From Nitriliruptoria bacterium (GTDB taxonomy: Bacteria; Actinomycetota; Nitriliruptoria; Euzebyales; Egibacteraceae): a DNA stretch of 60,248 bases. This document shows positions 35,174 through 44,470 of the stretch, in pieces. The stretch covers positions 1 through 60,248 of the forward strand of contig PWER01000098.1 of the NCBI GenBank assembly GCA_003553565.1. The letters run 5' to 3'. The notes under the pieces were generated by a model that saw only the letters and a list, made by a program, of their open reading frames with translations, was not told the DNA's origin and ran no database searches. Each line of letters starts with the position of its first letter. Positions within the stretch are counted from its first letter, which is position 1. Position numbers and translations under genes: made by a program.

Positions 35174-36418
35174 TCACTCCTGGACGGGGTCGGCGGCCCG
35201 CTCGTCGACAGGGTCGGCGGCGGCCTCGTCGAGGGGGTCGGCGGGGCGGTCGTCGCTGGCGGCATCGTCGGGCAGGGAGGGCGCGGCCGGCCCGACCGGC
35301 GCGGTGGGCTCGCGCTCGTCGGGGCCGCTGTCCTGCGGGGTCGCGGTCGCTGCGGGGTCGATCTCCACCGGGAGCTCGATCTCGCCGATGGGGTTGCCGT
35401 GCTCGTCGACCTCCCCGCGCTCGTAGGCGGCCTGCAGGGCCGCCTGCTCCTCGGCGAACTGCGTCTGGCTGCGGATGTCGACCCGCCAGCCGGTCAGGCG
35501 CGCGGCCAGGCGCGCGTTCTGGCCGTCGCGGCCGATGGCCAGCGACAGCTGGTAGTCGGGCACGACCACGAGCGCGAGCCCCTCGTCGTCGTAGAGGTAG
35601 ACCTCGTCGACCTTGGCGGGGCTCAAGGCGTTGGCGACGAGCTGAGCCGGCTCGTCGGACCAGGTGATGATGTCGATCTTCTCCTGGTTGAGCTCGTCGA
35701 CGATCGCGCTGACGCGCATCCCGCGGCTGCCCACGCACGAGCCGACCGGGTCCACCGCCGGATCGGTCGAGGTCACCGCGATCTTGGTGCGGTGACCGGG
35801 CTCGCGGGCGATCCCCTTGATCCGGACGGTGCCGTCATCGATCTCGGGCACCTCCATCCGGAACAGCTCCTGGACCAGGTTGGGGTGGGTCCGGCTCGCG
35901 ATGATCTGGGGGCCCTTGTAGGACCGACGCACCTCGGTGATGTAGGCGCGCAGGCGCGTGCTGTGCTGGTAGCGCTCGTTGGGGACCTGCTCGGCCACCG
36001 GCAGCACCGCCTCGGCGTTGCCGAGGTCCAGCACCGTCACGCGGTTGTCGTGGACCTGCAGGGTGCCGGTGACCAGGTCGCCCTCGCGGCCCGAGTACTC
36101 GCCATAGGTCAGCTCGCGCTCGGCTTCGCGCAGGCGCTGCATCAGCACCTGCTTGGCGGTCTGGGCGACGATCCGGCCGAAGTCCCGGGGGTTGTCGACC
36201 CACTCGTTGAGGACGTTGCCGTCGTCGTCGACCTCCTGGGCCAGGACCGTGACGTCGCCGGTGTCGCGGTCGATCACCACGCGGGCGCCCTCGACGTCGT
36301 GGTTCTGCCGCTTGTAGGCGCTGGCGAGCGCGCCCTCGAGGGCCTCGACGATCGTGTCGAACTCGATGCCCTTCTCGCGCTCGATCCCCCGCAGGGCCTC
36401 GATGTCGATCGGCTTCAT
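35174..36418 (-). CDS. nusA: Transcription termination/antitermination factor NusA
   Basis: RNA polymerase-binding factor controlling pausing, termination and antitermination. The 414-residue protein contains the N-terminal polymerase-binding domain (1-105), S1 (about 108-166), KH1 (about 170-265) and KH2 with [10 protein letters not shown] near 296. The acidic tail (from about 345) has three imperfect ADPxDE-type units. It lacks the C-terminal AR repeats of enterobacteria, as is normal here. I chose the ATG giving [17 protein letters not shown]; the frame extends upstream only into rimP. Confidence 0.96.
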   Translation of the reverse strand: MKPIDIEALRGIEREKGIEFDTIVEALEGALASAYKRQNHDVEGARVVIDRDTGDVTVLAQEVDDDGNVLNEWVDNPRDFGRIVAQTAKQVLMQRLREAERELTYGEYSGREGDLVTGTLQVHDNRVTVLDLGNAEAVLPVAEQVPNERYQHSTRLRAYITEVRRSYKGPQIIASRTHPNLVQELFRMEVPEIDDGTVRIKGIAREPGHRTKIAVTSTDPAVDPVGSCVGSRGMRVSAIVDELNQEKIDIITWSDEPAQLVANALSPAKVDEVYLYDDEGLALVVVPDYQLSLAIGRDGQNARLAARLTGWRVDIRSQTQFAEEQAALQAAYERGEVDEHGNPIGEIELPVEIDPAATATPQDSGPDEREPTAPVGPAAPSLPDDAASDDRPADPLDEAAADPVDERAADPVQE

Positions 36419-36452
36419 GGGCTCACCAGCTCCTCTTGGACAGTCGCGCGGG

Positions 36453-36917
36453 TCACCAGGGCAGCGTCTGGGTCGCCTTGACCAGCTCGCCGTAGGGCAC
36501 GTGCACGGTCGAGCCCTCGACCTCGAGCTCGACCGCGTCGTCATGGGCGGCGCGCACGACGCCGGTCAGCTGCTCCGTTGGCTCGCCCTCGCGGGCGCGC
36601 TGCACGAGCACCTCGCGCCCGATGACGCGCGCGAACGCCTCCGGGTCGACAAGCGCCCGATCGGTCCCCGGCGAGGTGACCTCCAGGTGGTAGCTGCTGG
36701 CGAACGGGTCGTCGTCGGCGCGGTCGAGCTCGCGGGACAGCTCCTCGCTGACCCGCTGGCAGCTCTGCAGGTCCACGCCGCCGCGGCGGTCGACGATGAC
36801 CCGCACGAGCCGCTGCTTGCCACCGCCCTTGACGCTGACGTCGACGAGGTCGAGGCCCGCCCGCTCCGCGATCGGAGCAGCCCGAGCCCGAAGCGCCTCT
36901 GCTTCTTCGCGGGCCAT
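36453..36917 (-). CDS. rimP: Ribosome maturation factor RimP
   Basis: Assists 30S assembly, acting on the S12 region. The 154-residue protein has the family core GLDLVDVSVKGGG, VDLQSCQRVSEELSRELD and YHLEVTSPGTDRAL. GAGGAGGTGACC precedes the ATG. It is the first gene of the rimP-nusA-ylxR-infB run and sits 35 nt after an intrinsic terminator-like hairpin. Confidence 0.94.
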   Translation of the reverse strand: MAREEAEALRARAAPIAERAGLDLVDVSVKGGGKQRLVRVIVDRRGGVDLQSCQRVSEELSRELDRADDDPFASSYHLEVTSPGTDRALVDPEAFARVIGREVLVQRAREGEPTEQLTGVVRAAHDDAVELEVEGSTVHVPYGELVKATQTLPW

Positions 36918-36951
36918 CGGTCACCTCCTCGCCACTGCGCCTCGGCATACC

Positions 36952-36976
36952 AAAAAAGTGGGCGTGCCCGCCCACT
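36952..36976 (-). terminator. Intrinsic terminator/attenuator before rimP
   Basis: An 8-bp perfect stem (AGTGGGCG/CGCCCACT, tetraloop) is followed on the minus strand by a run of six T. It is the only textbook intrinsic terminator I saw in the window. It lies downstream of a likely promoter (37137-37165) and 35 nt before rimP, so it may end the upstream transcript and also act as an attenuator of the nusA operon. Confidence 0.8.
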
Positions 36977-37039
36977 CGCGCCTGGTGCCGGTTCGGCTCG
37001 GTGGCCGGTCAGGTCATCCGCTGCACCGTGTTCGAGGAG

Positions 37040-37056
37040 CCTGTACAGGGCCCTGT
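37040..37056. promoter_or_regulatory. Overlapping palindromes in the rimP leader
   Basis: CCTGTACAGG (37040-37049) and ACAGGGCCCTGT (37045-37056) are perfect overlapping palindromes between the promoter and the attenuator. They could form alternative RNA pairings or a protein site. No role is known to me. Confidence 0.35.
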
Positions 37057-37136
37057 GGTCGGTGGTCGGGACGCACTGCCGGCGTCGGCTGCTGTCGCGA
37101 CACGCCGGGATCGGCCCGGCGGCGCCGGGCACACGG

Positions 37137-37165
37137 ACCATAGCAGAGGGGGGCTGGGCAGGCAA
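37137..37165 (-). promoter_or_regulatory. Promoter of the rimP-nusA-infB operon
   Basis: On the minus strand TTGCCT (37160-37165), a 17-bp spacer and TATGGT (37137-37142) preceded by TG form an extended -10 promoter. The transcript would start near 37130 and have a leader of about 210 nt. This is the best promoter match in the window. Confidence 0.6.
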
Positions 37166-37219
37166 GCAGACCTGCGTCGCTTGCGCCCAGGCCGCCCCAG
37201 GGTCGGTCTGGGGTCGGCG

Positions 37220-38041
37220 TCAGCCCTCGCCGGAGCGGCTCGCGTGCGTCACGAGCTCCAGCAGCGCGGGGTGCAGCGCCGGCGTGGCCGCGACGACGGT
37301 CTCCGAGGGGCCTAGGGCGTCTTCCCCTGTCAGGGTGGTGACCGCGGCGCCCGCCTCGGCGGCCAGCAGCGCCCCGGCCGCGATGTCCCAACGCCCCGAG
37401 CCGGTGGTGACGAAGGCGTCGGCGCGCCCGGCGGCGACGTCAGCGAGGTCGGCGGCCCCCGAGCCGGTCACGCGCAGCGACAGGACCTGCCCCGCCAGCC
37501 CGGCGGCCACCGCCTGGTCGGGTCGGCCGCGGGTCAGCGCGCCGAGCGCCACGAGCGCCTCATCGAGGGTGGCTGTGGTCCCGCACCGCAGGGGCTCGCC
37601 GTCCTGGGCCGCACCCGCGTCGCGCCCGGCGTCGTAGAGCTCGCCGGTGCTGGGCAGGTGGATCGCTGCGGCGGCGAGGCGGTCGTCGGCGTCGCAGAAC
37701 GCGATCGACACCGCCCACCGGGGGCGGCCCTTGAGGAAGTTGGTCGTGCCATCCAGCGGGTCGACGTACCAGCGTCGACGGCCGCGCACCGACGCCTCGG
37801 GGACCTCCTCGCCCTCCTCGCCGACCACGACATCGCCGGGCAGCGCCGCGGCGATCCGCTCGCGGATGAGCTCCTCGGCGGCGCGGTCGGCGGCGCTGAC
37901 CGGGTCGGTGCCGCCCTTCCACTCGGCGGTCACACCGCGCGCGACGTGCTCAAGCAGCACCGACCCGGCCTCGCGGGCGAGGGCGACCGCCAGCGCGCGC
38001 TCGGAGCCCGGCGTGGGCTGGGGCTCCCCGTTCGCGGCCAC
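37220..38041 (-). CDS. Inositol-monophosphatase family phosphatase
   Basis: A 273-residue Mg-dependent sugar-phosphate phosphatase fold. Metal ligands are in GEEGEE (about 74), DPLDGTTNF (about 93-101), and the C-terminal WDIAAG (about 220). The family includes inositol-1-phosphatase, histidinol phosphatase (HisN) and fructose-1,6-bisphosphatase, and the substrate cannot be chosen from sequence. It lies 3 nt after ispG and upstream of the nusA-operon promoter. Confidence 0.9.
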   Translation of the reverse strand: MAANGEPQPTPGSERALAVALAREAGSVLLEHVARGVTAEWKGGTDPVSAADRAAEELIRERIAAALPGDVVVGEEGEEVPEASVRGRRRWYVDPLDGTTNFLKGRPRWAVSIAFCDADDRLAAAAIHLPSTGELYDAGRDAGAAQDGEPLRCGTTATLDEALVALGALTRGRPDQAVAAGLAGQVLSLRVTGSGAADLADVAAGRADAFVTTGSGRWDIAAGALLAAEAGAAVTTLTGEDALGPSETVVAATPALHPALLELVTHASRSGEG

Positions 38042-38044
38042 CGG

Positions 38045-39220
38045 TCAGGCCACGACGGTCGGGGCGCCCTCGCCGCGCTCGGCGCGGATCTCGTCGGCGA
38101 CCTCGCGGGCGTAGCGCACCAGGGCGTCGACGATCTCGTCCTCGGGCACGGTGAAGAGCACCTCGCCGCGCCGGATGATCTGGCCCTTGCCCTTGCCGGC
38201 GGCCACGCCGAGGTCGGCTTCGCGGGCCTCGCCCGGACCGTTGACGATGCAGCCCATCACCGCGACCCGCAGCGGGACGTCGACGCCTTCGAGGCCCTGC
38301 TGGACCTCCTCGGCGAGGGTGTAGACGTCGACCTCGGCGCGGGCGCAGGAGGGGCAGCTGACCACGTCGAGGCCGCGCTCGCGCAGGTGCAGGGCCTCGA
38401 GGATGCCCACGCCGGCCTTGACCTCCTCGACGGGGTCGGCCGACAGCGACACGCGGATCGTGTCGCCGATGCCCTCGGCGAGCAGGGCCCCGATCCCCAC
38501 GGCGCTCTTGATGCTGCCGGTGACCGCCGGGCCGGCCTCGGTCACGCCGAGGTGCAGGGGGTAGTCGCACGCCTGGGACAGCAGGCGGTAGGTCTGCACC
38601 ATGACCCACGGGTCCGAGTGCTTGACCGAGATCTTGATGTCGCCGAAGCCGACGTCCTCGAGCAGCCGCGCCTCGTCCAGGGCGGACTCGACCATCGCCT
38701 CGGGTGTGACGCCGCCGTGCTTGTCCAGCAGCCGCTGCTCCAGCGAGCCGCCGTTGACCCCGATGCGGATCGGGACGCCGGCCTCCTTGGCCGCGTCGCC
38801 GATCACCTTGACCTTGGAGTGGTCACCGTTCTTGTGGATGTTGCCGGGGTTGATGCGGATCCCGGCCACGCCCGCCTCGATCGCCGCCATGGCGTACTTC
38901 CACTGGAAGTGGATGTCCACGATGACGGGCACGGTCGACTTCTGGGCGATCTCGGCCAGGGCGTCGGCGTCGCGCTGGCGCGGGCACGCCACCCGGACTA
39001 GGTCGACGCCCGCGGCGTTGAGCGAGGCGATCTGCTGGAGCGTGGCGTTGACGTCGTAGGTCGGCGTCGTGGTCATCGACTGGACGCTGACGGGCGCGCC
39101 GCCGCCGACCGGCACCGGTCCCACGTGGAGGCGCCGCGTCTGCCGTCGCACCGGCGGCCGGTGGTGCGGCGGGAGACCGTCGTCGGGCGGGGTGACGTGC
39201 AGCGGCAGGTTCGTGGCCAA
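38045..39220 (-). CDS. ispG: 4-hydroxy-3-methylbut-2-enyl diphosphate synthase
   Basis: A 4Fe-4S enzyme that reduces MEcPP to HMBPP in the MEP isoprenoid pathway. The 391-residue protein has the family start region [17 protein letters not shown]-like [10 protein letters not shown], and the cluster cysteines in SCPSCAR and [10 protein letters not shown]. The start appears to be TTG at 39220 after a GGAG; a GTG at 39151 is an alternative nearer the conserved N-terminus. Dxr of the same pathway lies about 1.3 kb upstream, and the rip protease gene is in between. Confidence 0.95.
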   Translation of the reverse strand: MATNLPLHVTPPDDGLPPHHRPPVRRQTRRLHVGPVPVGGGAPVSVQSMTTTPTYDVNATLQQIASLNAAGVDLVRVACPRQRDADALAEIAQKSTVPVIVDIHFQWKYAMAAIEAGVAGIRINPGNIHKNGDHSKVKVIGDAAKEAGVPIRIGVNGGSLEQRLLDKHGGVTPEAMVESALDEARLLEDVGFGDIKISVKHSDPWVMVQTYRLLSQACDYPLHLGVTEAGPAVTGSIKSAVGIGALLAEGIGDTIRVSLSADPVEEVKAGVGILEALHLRERGLDVVSCPSCARAEVDVYTLAEEVQQGLEGVDVPLRVAVMGCIVNGPGEAREADLGVAAGKGKGQIIRRGEVLFTVPEDEIVDALVRYAREVADEIRAERGEGAPTVVA

Positions 39221-39381
39221 GGCTGGCTCCGCTCGCGGGTCGCCGTCGATGGTGGTTCCCTGACAATGATGCCCAGCGCCGGTGGCGCCGCAACGCCCCC
39301 GGTCCTGGCACGGCGAGTGGACGCCGGTGGACCCCGCCTCCCCGGGGCCCTCCCCGGGGCCCTCGCCGGGCCGCCCTCGCC

Positions 39382-40500
39382 CTAGCCGACGATCGGCTGG
39401 ACGAGGTCGGCGACGATGAGCGTGCCGGCCAGCACCAGCACCAGCGCCAGCACCGCGGCGGTCAGCGGCCAGAGCTTCGCCGGGTCGATGTAGGTCTCGC
39501 GGCCGTCGCGCCGCAGGCGGGCGCGGGCCCCCTCGATGAGGGTCACCGCGAGGTGGCCGCCGTCGAAGGGCGTCAGCGGCAGCAGGTTCAGGATCGCCAG
39601 CGCCAGGTTGAGCTGGCCCAGCAGCAGCAGCATCTGACCGCCGGCGCCCTCGCCGATGCCCAGCGCGAAGACCTGGCCAGCGCCGACGATGCTGACCGGG
39701 CCCTCCACCGCCTCCTGCGACTCGGGCGCGGTGAACCGGGCCTCCCAGTAGCCCGGGTCGAACAGGCTGCCCAGCGCGCTGAACAACAGCCCCGTCTGCG
39801 AGGGCAGCGAGTAGGAGCCGACGAACGTCTCGCCGAGGGCCTCGCCGGCCGAGTGATCCACCGTCAGGACCTCGGCGGGGGCGACCCCCAGCGGGGGGCC
39901 CTCCCAGCCCTCGACGGCGGCGGTGCGCTCCTCGCCGTCGCGGACGTAGCTGACCGCCACCTCGTCACCAGCCTCCTGGGGCAGCACGCCCTCGAGGTCC
40001 TGGAACACCTCGACGGGCTGGCCGTCCACCGCGGTGATGCGGTCGCCGTCGGCCAGCCCGGCGGCCTCGGCCTGGCTGCCCTCCTGGACCATCACCTCGT
40101 TGGTGCCCAGCGGCTCGAAGTCCTCGGTCATCGCGGGGAGCTCGGCGACGGCCAGCGCGCCCCACGTGAACAGGACCGCGAGCACGAGGTTGGTGGCCGG
40201 ACCGGCGAAGATCGTGGCGAACCGGTGGTGCCGCGGCGCCCTGAAGTACAGCCGCTCCTCGGGCACGCCCTCGGGCCGGTCGTCGGCGGTCATGCCGCTG
40301 ATGCGCACGAACCCGCCGAGCGGCAGCAGCTTCACGCCGTACTCGGTCTCCCCGCGCGTGGTGGACCAGACGGTCGGGCCGAAGCCCACGAAGAACTGGC
40401 GCGCGTGGATGCCGTAGCGGCGCGCGACGAGGAAGTGGCCGAGCTCGTGGATGGTGATGCACAGCAGCAGCACCACGATGAACAGGATGATGGCGATCAC
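39382..40500 (-). CDS. rip1: Site-2 protease (Rip1/RseP family, M50)
   Basis: Intramembrane zinc metalloprotease that cleaves anti-sigma factors and other membrane proteins. The 372-residue protein has the HELGH active site in the first membrane segment (about residue 19). A PDZ domain lies in the middle (around 150-215), with a [13 protein letters not shown] segment near 315 holding the third ligand Asp, and final membrane helices. The start is GTG seven bases after AGGAG. It overlaps the dxr stop as GTGA. Confidence 0.93.
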   Translation of the reverse strand: MIAIILFIVVLLLCITIHELGHFLVARRYGIHARQFFVGFGPTVWSTTRGETEYGVKLLPLGGFVRISGMTADDRPEGVPEERLYFRAPRHHRFATIFAGPATNLVLAVLFTWGALAVAELPAMTEDFEPLGTNEVMVQEGSQAEAAGLADGDRITAVDGQPVEVFQDLEGVLPQEAGDEVAVSYVRDGEERTAAVEGWEGPPLGVAPAEVLTVDHSAGEALGETFVGSYSLPSQTGLLFSALGSLFDPGYWEARFTAPESQEAVEGPVSIVGAGQVFALGIGEGAGGQMLLLLGQLNLALAILNLLPLTPFDGGHLAVTLIEGARARLRRDGRETYIDPAKLWPLTAAVLALVLVLAGTLIVADLVQPIVG

Positions 40501-41720
40501 TGGTGGGCTCCTGATCGCGGGTCGCCGGGAGCGGGCTCCGCGGGGGCGCCGAGGCGGACGGCCTCCTCGCGGGCGATCCGGCGAGCCTCCTCCTCTGCGG
40601 CGAGCACGGTGGCCAGGTCCGTCGCACCAACCGGTGCGGCACGGTCCAGGGTACGCGCGACCACCTCGGTGATGCCGAGGAACGGCAGCCGCTCGTGGAG
40701 GAACGCCGTCACCGCCTCCTCGTTGGCGGCGTTGAACGCTGCGGGCGCGGTGCCGCCGGCGCGTCCGGCGGCGCGCGCCAGCTCGACCATGGGGAAGGTG
40801 TCGGCATCGACGGGCTCGAACGTGAGCTCTCGGGCGCGGGTCCAGTCGAGGCGGTTCGCGGCCGGCGCGAGCCGCTCGGGCCAGCCCAGCGCCAGCTGGA
40901 TGGGCATCGTCATGTCCGGCGGGCTGACCTCGGCCAGGGTGGCCCCGTCGACGAGCTCGACCATCCCGTGCACCACCGACTGGGGGTGGACCACCACGGT
41001 GATGCGCTCGTAGGGCACGCCGAACAGCAGGTGCGCCTCGATGACCTCGAGCCCCTTGTTGGCCAGGGTGGCCGAGCTGACGGTGATGACCGCGCCCATC
41101 GACCAGGTCGGGTGGGCCAGCGCGTCCGCCACACCCACGTCGGCGAGCTGCTCGCGCGTGCGCCCACGGAAGGGGCCGCCGCTGGCGGTGATCAGCAGCC
41201 GCTCGACCTCCTCCCCAGCGTGTCCCGCCAGCAGCTGAGCCAGCGCGGAGTGCTCGCTGTCGACCGGCACCAGCCGGTGGGGGCCGTGGCGCTCCTCGGC
41301 TGCGCGGGCGGCGTCCAGGACGAGCTCGCCGCCGACGATCAGCGACTCCTTGTTGGCCAGCGCCAGGCGGCTGCCCGCAGCCAGCGCCGCCAGCGTCGGG
41401 CGCAGCCCGCGGGAGCCGACCATCCCGTTGACCACCACGTCGGCGCCGCCGCCGGCGACGGCGCGCACGGCCTCGTCCCCGGCCTCGACATCGCAGTCGG
41501 TGTCGGCCAGGGCCTCGCGGGCGACCGCAGCGGCCGCCTCGTCGGCGAGCGCGAGCTGTCGCGCGCCCACCGCGCGAGCCTGGGCGGCGGCCTCCTGCCC
41601 GCGCGAGCCGGCCGCGAGGGCGGTGACGGCGAAGCGCTCGGGGTGGGCGGCGCACACCGCGAGGGTCTGCTCCCCGATCGAGCCGGTGCTGCCGAGCACC
41701 GCGACGCTGCGCACGCTCAC
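40497..41720 (-). CDS. dxr: 1-deoxy-D-xylulose 5-phosphate reductoisomerase
   Basis: NADPH- and metal-dependent first committed enzyme of the MEP pathway. The 407-residue protein has GSTGSIGEQTL near the start, ALANKESLI, and VPVDSEHSAL with the metal-binding Asp/Glu. It also has SGGPFRG, HPTWSMG and the FNAANEEAV region. The start is GTG at 41720, overlapping rlmN as GTGA. A second GTG six bases on is possible. The extra C-terminal tail beyond about 385 is Glu/Ala/Pro-rich. Confidence 0.96.
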   Translation of the reverse strand: MSVRSVAVLGSTGSIGEQTLAVCAAHPERFAVTALAAGSRGQEAAAQARAVGARQLALADEAAAAVAREALADTDCDVEAGDEAVRAVAGGGADVVVNGMVGSRGLRPTLAALAAGSRLALANKESLIVGGELVLDAARAAEERHGPHRLVPVDSEHSALAQLLAGHAGEEVERLLITASGGPFRGRTREQLADVGVADALAHPTWSMGAVITVSSATLANKGLEVIEAHLLFGVPYERITVVVHPQSVVHGMVELVDGATLAEVSPPDMTMPIQLALGWPERLAPAANRLDWTRARELTFEPVDADTFPMVELARAAGRAGGTAPAAFNAANEEAVTAFLHERLPFLGITEVVARTLDRAAPVGATDLATVLAAEEEARRIAREEAVRLGAPAEPAPGDPRSGAHQ

Positions 41721-42940
41721 GGTCCGGTCTCCAGCTGGATCGGCCAGCGCTGCCACGCGTCCTGGGCGGCGGGCAGCAGCCGTCCGCTGCCGAGCCGCTG
41801 CTCGGCGTAGAGCTGGCCGCAGGCGGCGTCGATGTCGCCGCCGCGGTTGTGGCGCACCGTCGCGGGCAGCCCGGCGGCCTGCAGCACCCCGGCGAAGGCC
41901 TGCTGGTCGGGCAGCGGCGGGGCGTGCCAGGGCACCGCGGGCGTGGGGTTCATGGGGATGAGGTTGACGTGGGCCACCCGGGGGGCGTCGCGGCGGGTGA
42001 GCAGCGCGGCGAGCTGCTCGGCGTGGGCGCGCTGGGCGTTCACCCCGTCGATCAGGATGTACTCGAACGTCATGCGGCGCCCGGTGGCCTCCTGGTGCGC
42101 TCGGCACGCGCGCAGCAGCGCGTCGAGGCCGAACTGCCGGTTGACCGGCACGAGGTCGTCGCGCAGCGCATCGGTGGGCGCGTGCAGGCTGACCGCCAGG
42201 GTGATCGGCAGGCCCAGCTCGGTCAGCCGGGCGATGCCGGGCACCAGCCCGACGGTGGAGACCGTGATGCTGCGCGCCGACAGCCCCAGGCCGCGCTCGG
42301 GGTCGTGCAGCCAGCGGATCGCTGCCACGGTCGCCTCGACGTTGGCCAGCGGCTCCCCCATGCCCATGAACACCACGTTGGTCACGTGGTCGGGCACCCC
42401 GGGGATGGCGATGGCCCCCTCGCGCAGGCGCCGCTGGAGCGCGGTCACCTGGCGCACGATCTCGCCGACGCGCAGCTGGCGGCGAAACCCCGCCTGGCCC
42501 GTGGCGCAGAACGGGCAGCCCAGCGCGCACCCCGCCTGGGTCGACACGCACACGGTGGCGCGTCCCGCGCGCTCGGCGGTGCGCGGATAGCCCATCAGCA
42601 CCGCCTCGATGGCCTCCGCCGCGGGACTGCCGGCTCCCTGCGTGGCGTCGGCGCCGGTGGCGCTGCCCGCGGCATCGGTGGCCCCGAGCTCGAGCAGCAG
42701 CTTGTGGGTCTGGCCGCCGTCGGCGGTGCGGTGCGCCAGCACGCGCCCGGGCGGGTCGAGGCGCCCGGCCAGGCGCGCGCGCAGCGCCGCGGGCAGGTCG
42801 GTCATCTCCTGGGGGTCGTCCACGCCGCGCTGCAGCCAGCCGCGCAGCTGGCGCACCCGGTAGGCGGGCTCGCCGTCGAGGATCTCGCCCAGCTCGGCGT
42901 CGTCGCAGGCGAAGGGATCGACCGTCATCACCGCCATCAT
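41717..42940 (-). CDS. rlmN: 23S rRNA/tRNA m2A methyltransferase RlmN
   Basis: Radical-SAM enzyme methylating A2503 of 23S rRNA and A37 of tRNA. The CxxxCxxC cluster motif is CALGCPFC near residue 139; the methyl-carrying Cys is in the ACGQL segment close to the C-terminus. An Ala/Gly insertion (GSATGADATQGAGSPAAE) interrupts the N-terminal part. Three in-frame ATGs (42940, 42937, 42928) lie close together without a clear ribosome-binding site; I give the longest. Confidence 0.93.
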   Translation of the reverse strand: MMAVMTVDPFACDDAELGEILDGEPAYRVRQLRGWLQRGVDDPQEMTDLPAALRARLAGRLDPPGRVLAHRTADGGQTHKLLLELGATDAAGSATGADATQGAGSPAAEAIEAVLMGYPRTAERAGRATVCVSTQAGCALGCPFCATGQAGFRRQLRVGEIVRQVTALQRRLREGAIAIPGVPDHVTNVVFMGMGEPLANVEATVAAIRWLHDPERGLGLSARSITVSTVGLVPGIARLTELGLPITLAVSLHAPTDALRDDLVPVNRQFGLDALLRACRAHQEATGRRMTFEYILIDGVNAQRAHAEQLAALLTRRDAPRVAHVNLIPMNPTPAVPWHAPPLPDQQAFAGVLQAAGLPATVRHNRGGDIDAACGQLYAEQRLGSGRLLPAAQDAWQRWPIQLETGP

Positions 42941-42986
42941 GCCGTGCCGCACCGGGCCGGGACGCGGAGCCCTCGGCGGGGGCGGC

Positions 42987-43910
42987 TCACACGCCGAACG
43001 CGGCCAGGGTGAGGTGCGCTGCGGGCAGGGCGAAGACGATGGCGTCCACGCGGTCCATGACGCCACCGTGACCCGGGATGAGGGTGCCGAGGTCCTTGAG
43101 GCCGAGGTCGCGCTTGACCAGCGACTCGGTGAGGTCGCCCACGGTGGCGAACGCGACCACCGCCAGCGCCACCACCACCGCCACGACGACCTCGAGCAGC
43201 GGGGTGGCAAGCGCCACGCTCCCGGCGACGGCCAGGGCCAGGACCAGGCCACCGGCGAAGCCCTCCCAGGTCTTGCCGGGGCTCACGGTCGGCGCGAGCT
43301 TGTGGCGTCCGAGCAGCACGCCCGCTCCCCACGCGCCGATGTCGTTGGCCACCGCCAGCGCGACGGTCAGCAGCAGCAGCCACTGCCCGTCGTCGCGGAC
43401 CAGCAGCAGTGCGGCGAAGGCCGCCAGGAGCGGCACCCAGCAGGCCATGAGGGCGCTGGCGGCGAAGTCGCGCCCGAGGGGTCGGCGCTCGCGGCCCCGC
43501 CGGCGGCGCACCAGATCCGCCGTCACGGCGTGCACCACCGCCCCGGTGACGGCGAGCACCAGCCCGAGTCCGACGCCGGCCGGACCGAGCTCGTAGGCGC
43601 CGAACAGCATCACCACGGCGGCCACGGCGATCACCGCGGTGGCCGGATGCAGCCCGAGCGGGCGCAGCGCCCGCCGCAGCTCGACGAGCGCGAGCACCAC
43701 CAGCAGCGCGATGAGCGCCAGGAGCGCGTAGGGCGCCCACACCAGCAGGCCCAGGAACGCCGCAGCCAGCGTCACCCCCGAGGCGATCGCTGCCGGCAGG
43801 TCCCGCCCGCCGCGGTGTCGCCGCGCGCTGCGCCCACCAGCAGCCGCGCCGCCAGCCGCGTCCGCGGCGGCGTCATCAGGGCCCGAGGGCCCATCGCCGG
43901 GGGTCGTCAC
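42987..43910 (-). CDS. cdsA: Phosphatidate cytidylyltransferase
   Basis: Makes CDP-diacylglycerol, the branch point of phospholipid synthesis, in the membrane. The 307-residue protein has about eight hydrophobic segments and the family signature SLVKRDLGLKDLGTLIPGHGGVMDRVD near the C-terminus. The N-terminal 35 residues are Gly/Ala/Asp-rich and soluble. It starts with GTG overlapping frr as GTGA. Confidence 0.93.
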   Translation of the reverse strand: MTTPGDGPSGPDDAAADAAGGAAAGGRSARRHRGGRDLPAAIASGVTLAAAFLGLLVWAPYALLALIALLVVLALVELRRALRPLGLHPATAVIAVAAVVMLFGAYELGPAGVGLGLVLAVTGAVVHAVTADLVRRRRGRERRPLGRDFAASALMACWVPLLAAFAALLLVRDDGQWLLLLTVALAVANDIGAWGAGVLLGRHKLAPTVSPGKTWEGFAGGLVLALAVAGSVALATPLLEVVVAVVVALAVVAFATVGDLTESLVKRDLGLKDLGTLIPGHGGVMDRVDAIVFALPAAHLTLAAFGV

Positions 43911-44470
43911 ACCTCCAGCAGCTCCTGCTCCTTGTTGGTGAGGAGCTCGTCGATCTGTCCGACGTGATCGTCGGTGATGTCCTGCAGCTTGCTCTCGGCC
44001 CGGCGCACCTCGTCCTCGCTCGCCGCGCCGTCGTCGGCCAGGCGCTGCAGGTCCTGCTTGGCCTGACGCCGGATGTTGCGCACCGACACGCGCCCCTCCT
44101 CGGCCTTCTCGCGCGTGTGCCGGACGAAGTCCTTGCGCCGCTCCTCGGTCAGCTCGGGGAACACCACGCGGATGACCTGACCGTCGTTGTTGGGGTTCAG
44201 GCCGAGATCCGAGGCGATGATGGCGCGCTCGATCTCCTTCATCGCGGACTGGTCGAAGGGGCTGATGACCAGCATGCGCGCCTCGGGCACGCTGATGCCG
44301 GCCAGCTGCTGCAGCGGGACCTTGGTGCCGTAGTACTCGACCGGCAGGTCCTCCAGCAGCTGCGGGTTCGCTCGGCCGGTGCGGATCTTGCCGAACTCCT
44401 GGCGCGTGCGGGACACCGCGCCCTTCATCTTCTTGCGGGCATCGTTCAGGATGTCGTCGGGATCGCTCAC
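43907..44470 (-). CDS. frr: Ribosome recycling factor
   Basis: With EF-G it splits post-termination ribosomes. The 187-residue protein fits the family (about 185), with the [27 protein letters not shown] and [18 protein letters not shown] motifs. The GTG start overlaps the pyrH stop as GTGA. Confidence 0.96.
   Translation of the reverse strand: MSDPDDILNDARKKMKGAVSRTRQEFGKIRTGRANPQLLEDLPVEYYGTKVPLQQLAGISVPEARMLVISPFDQSAMKEIERAIIASDLGLNPNNDGQVIRVVFPELTEERRKDFVRHTREKAEEGRVSVRNIRRQAKQDLQRLADDGAASEDEVRRAESKLQDITDDHVGQIDELLTNKEQELLEV

Noticed and set aside
31650-35426. A 1258-residue plus-strand frame opposite infB
   Set aside because: Mirror frame of infB and ylxR; Leu/Gly/Arg-rich composition without motifs.
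36977-37136. A tRNA gene before rimP, as metY is in E. coli
   Set aside because: No cloverleaf, T-loop consensus or CCA end could be found in the leader.
37001-37315. A short coding frame in the rimP leader
   Set aside because: No ribosome-binding site, no conserved pattern, and it runs over the promoter and into the phosphatase gene.
39340-39371. CCCCGGGG/GGGCCC-rich run after the rip gene as a terminator
   Set aside because: Low-complexity repeats allow many short stems, but no single clear hairpin or T-run.
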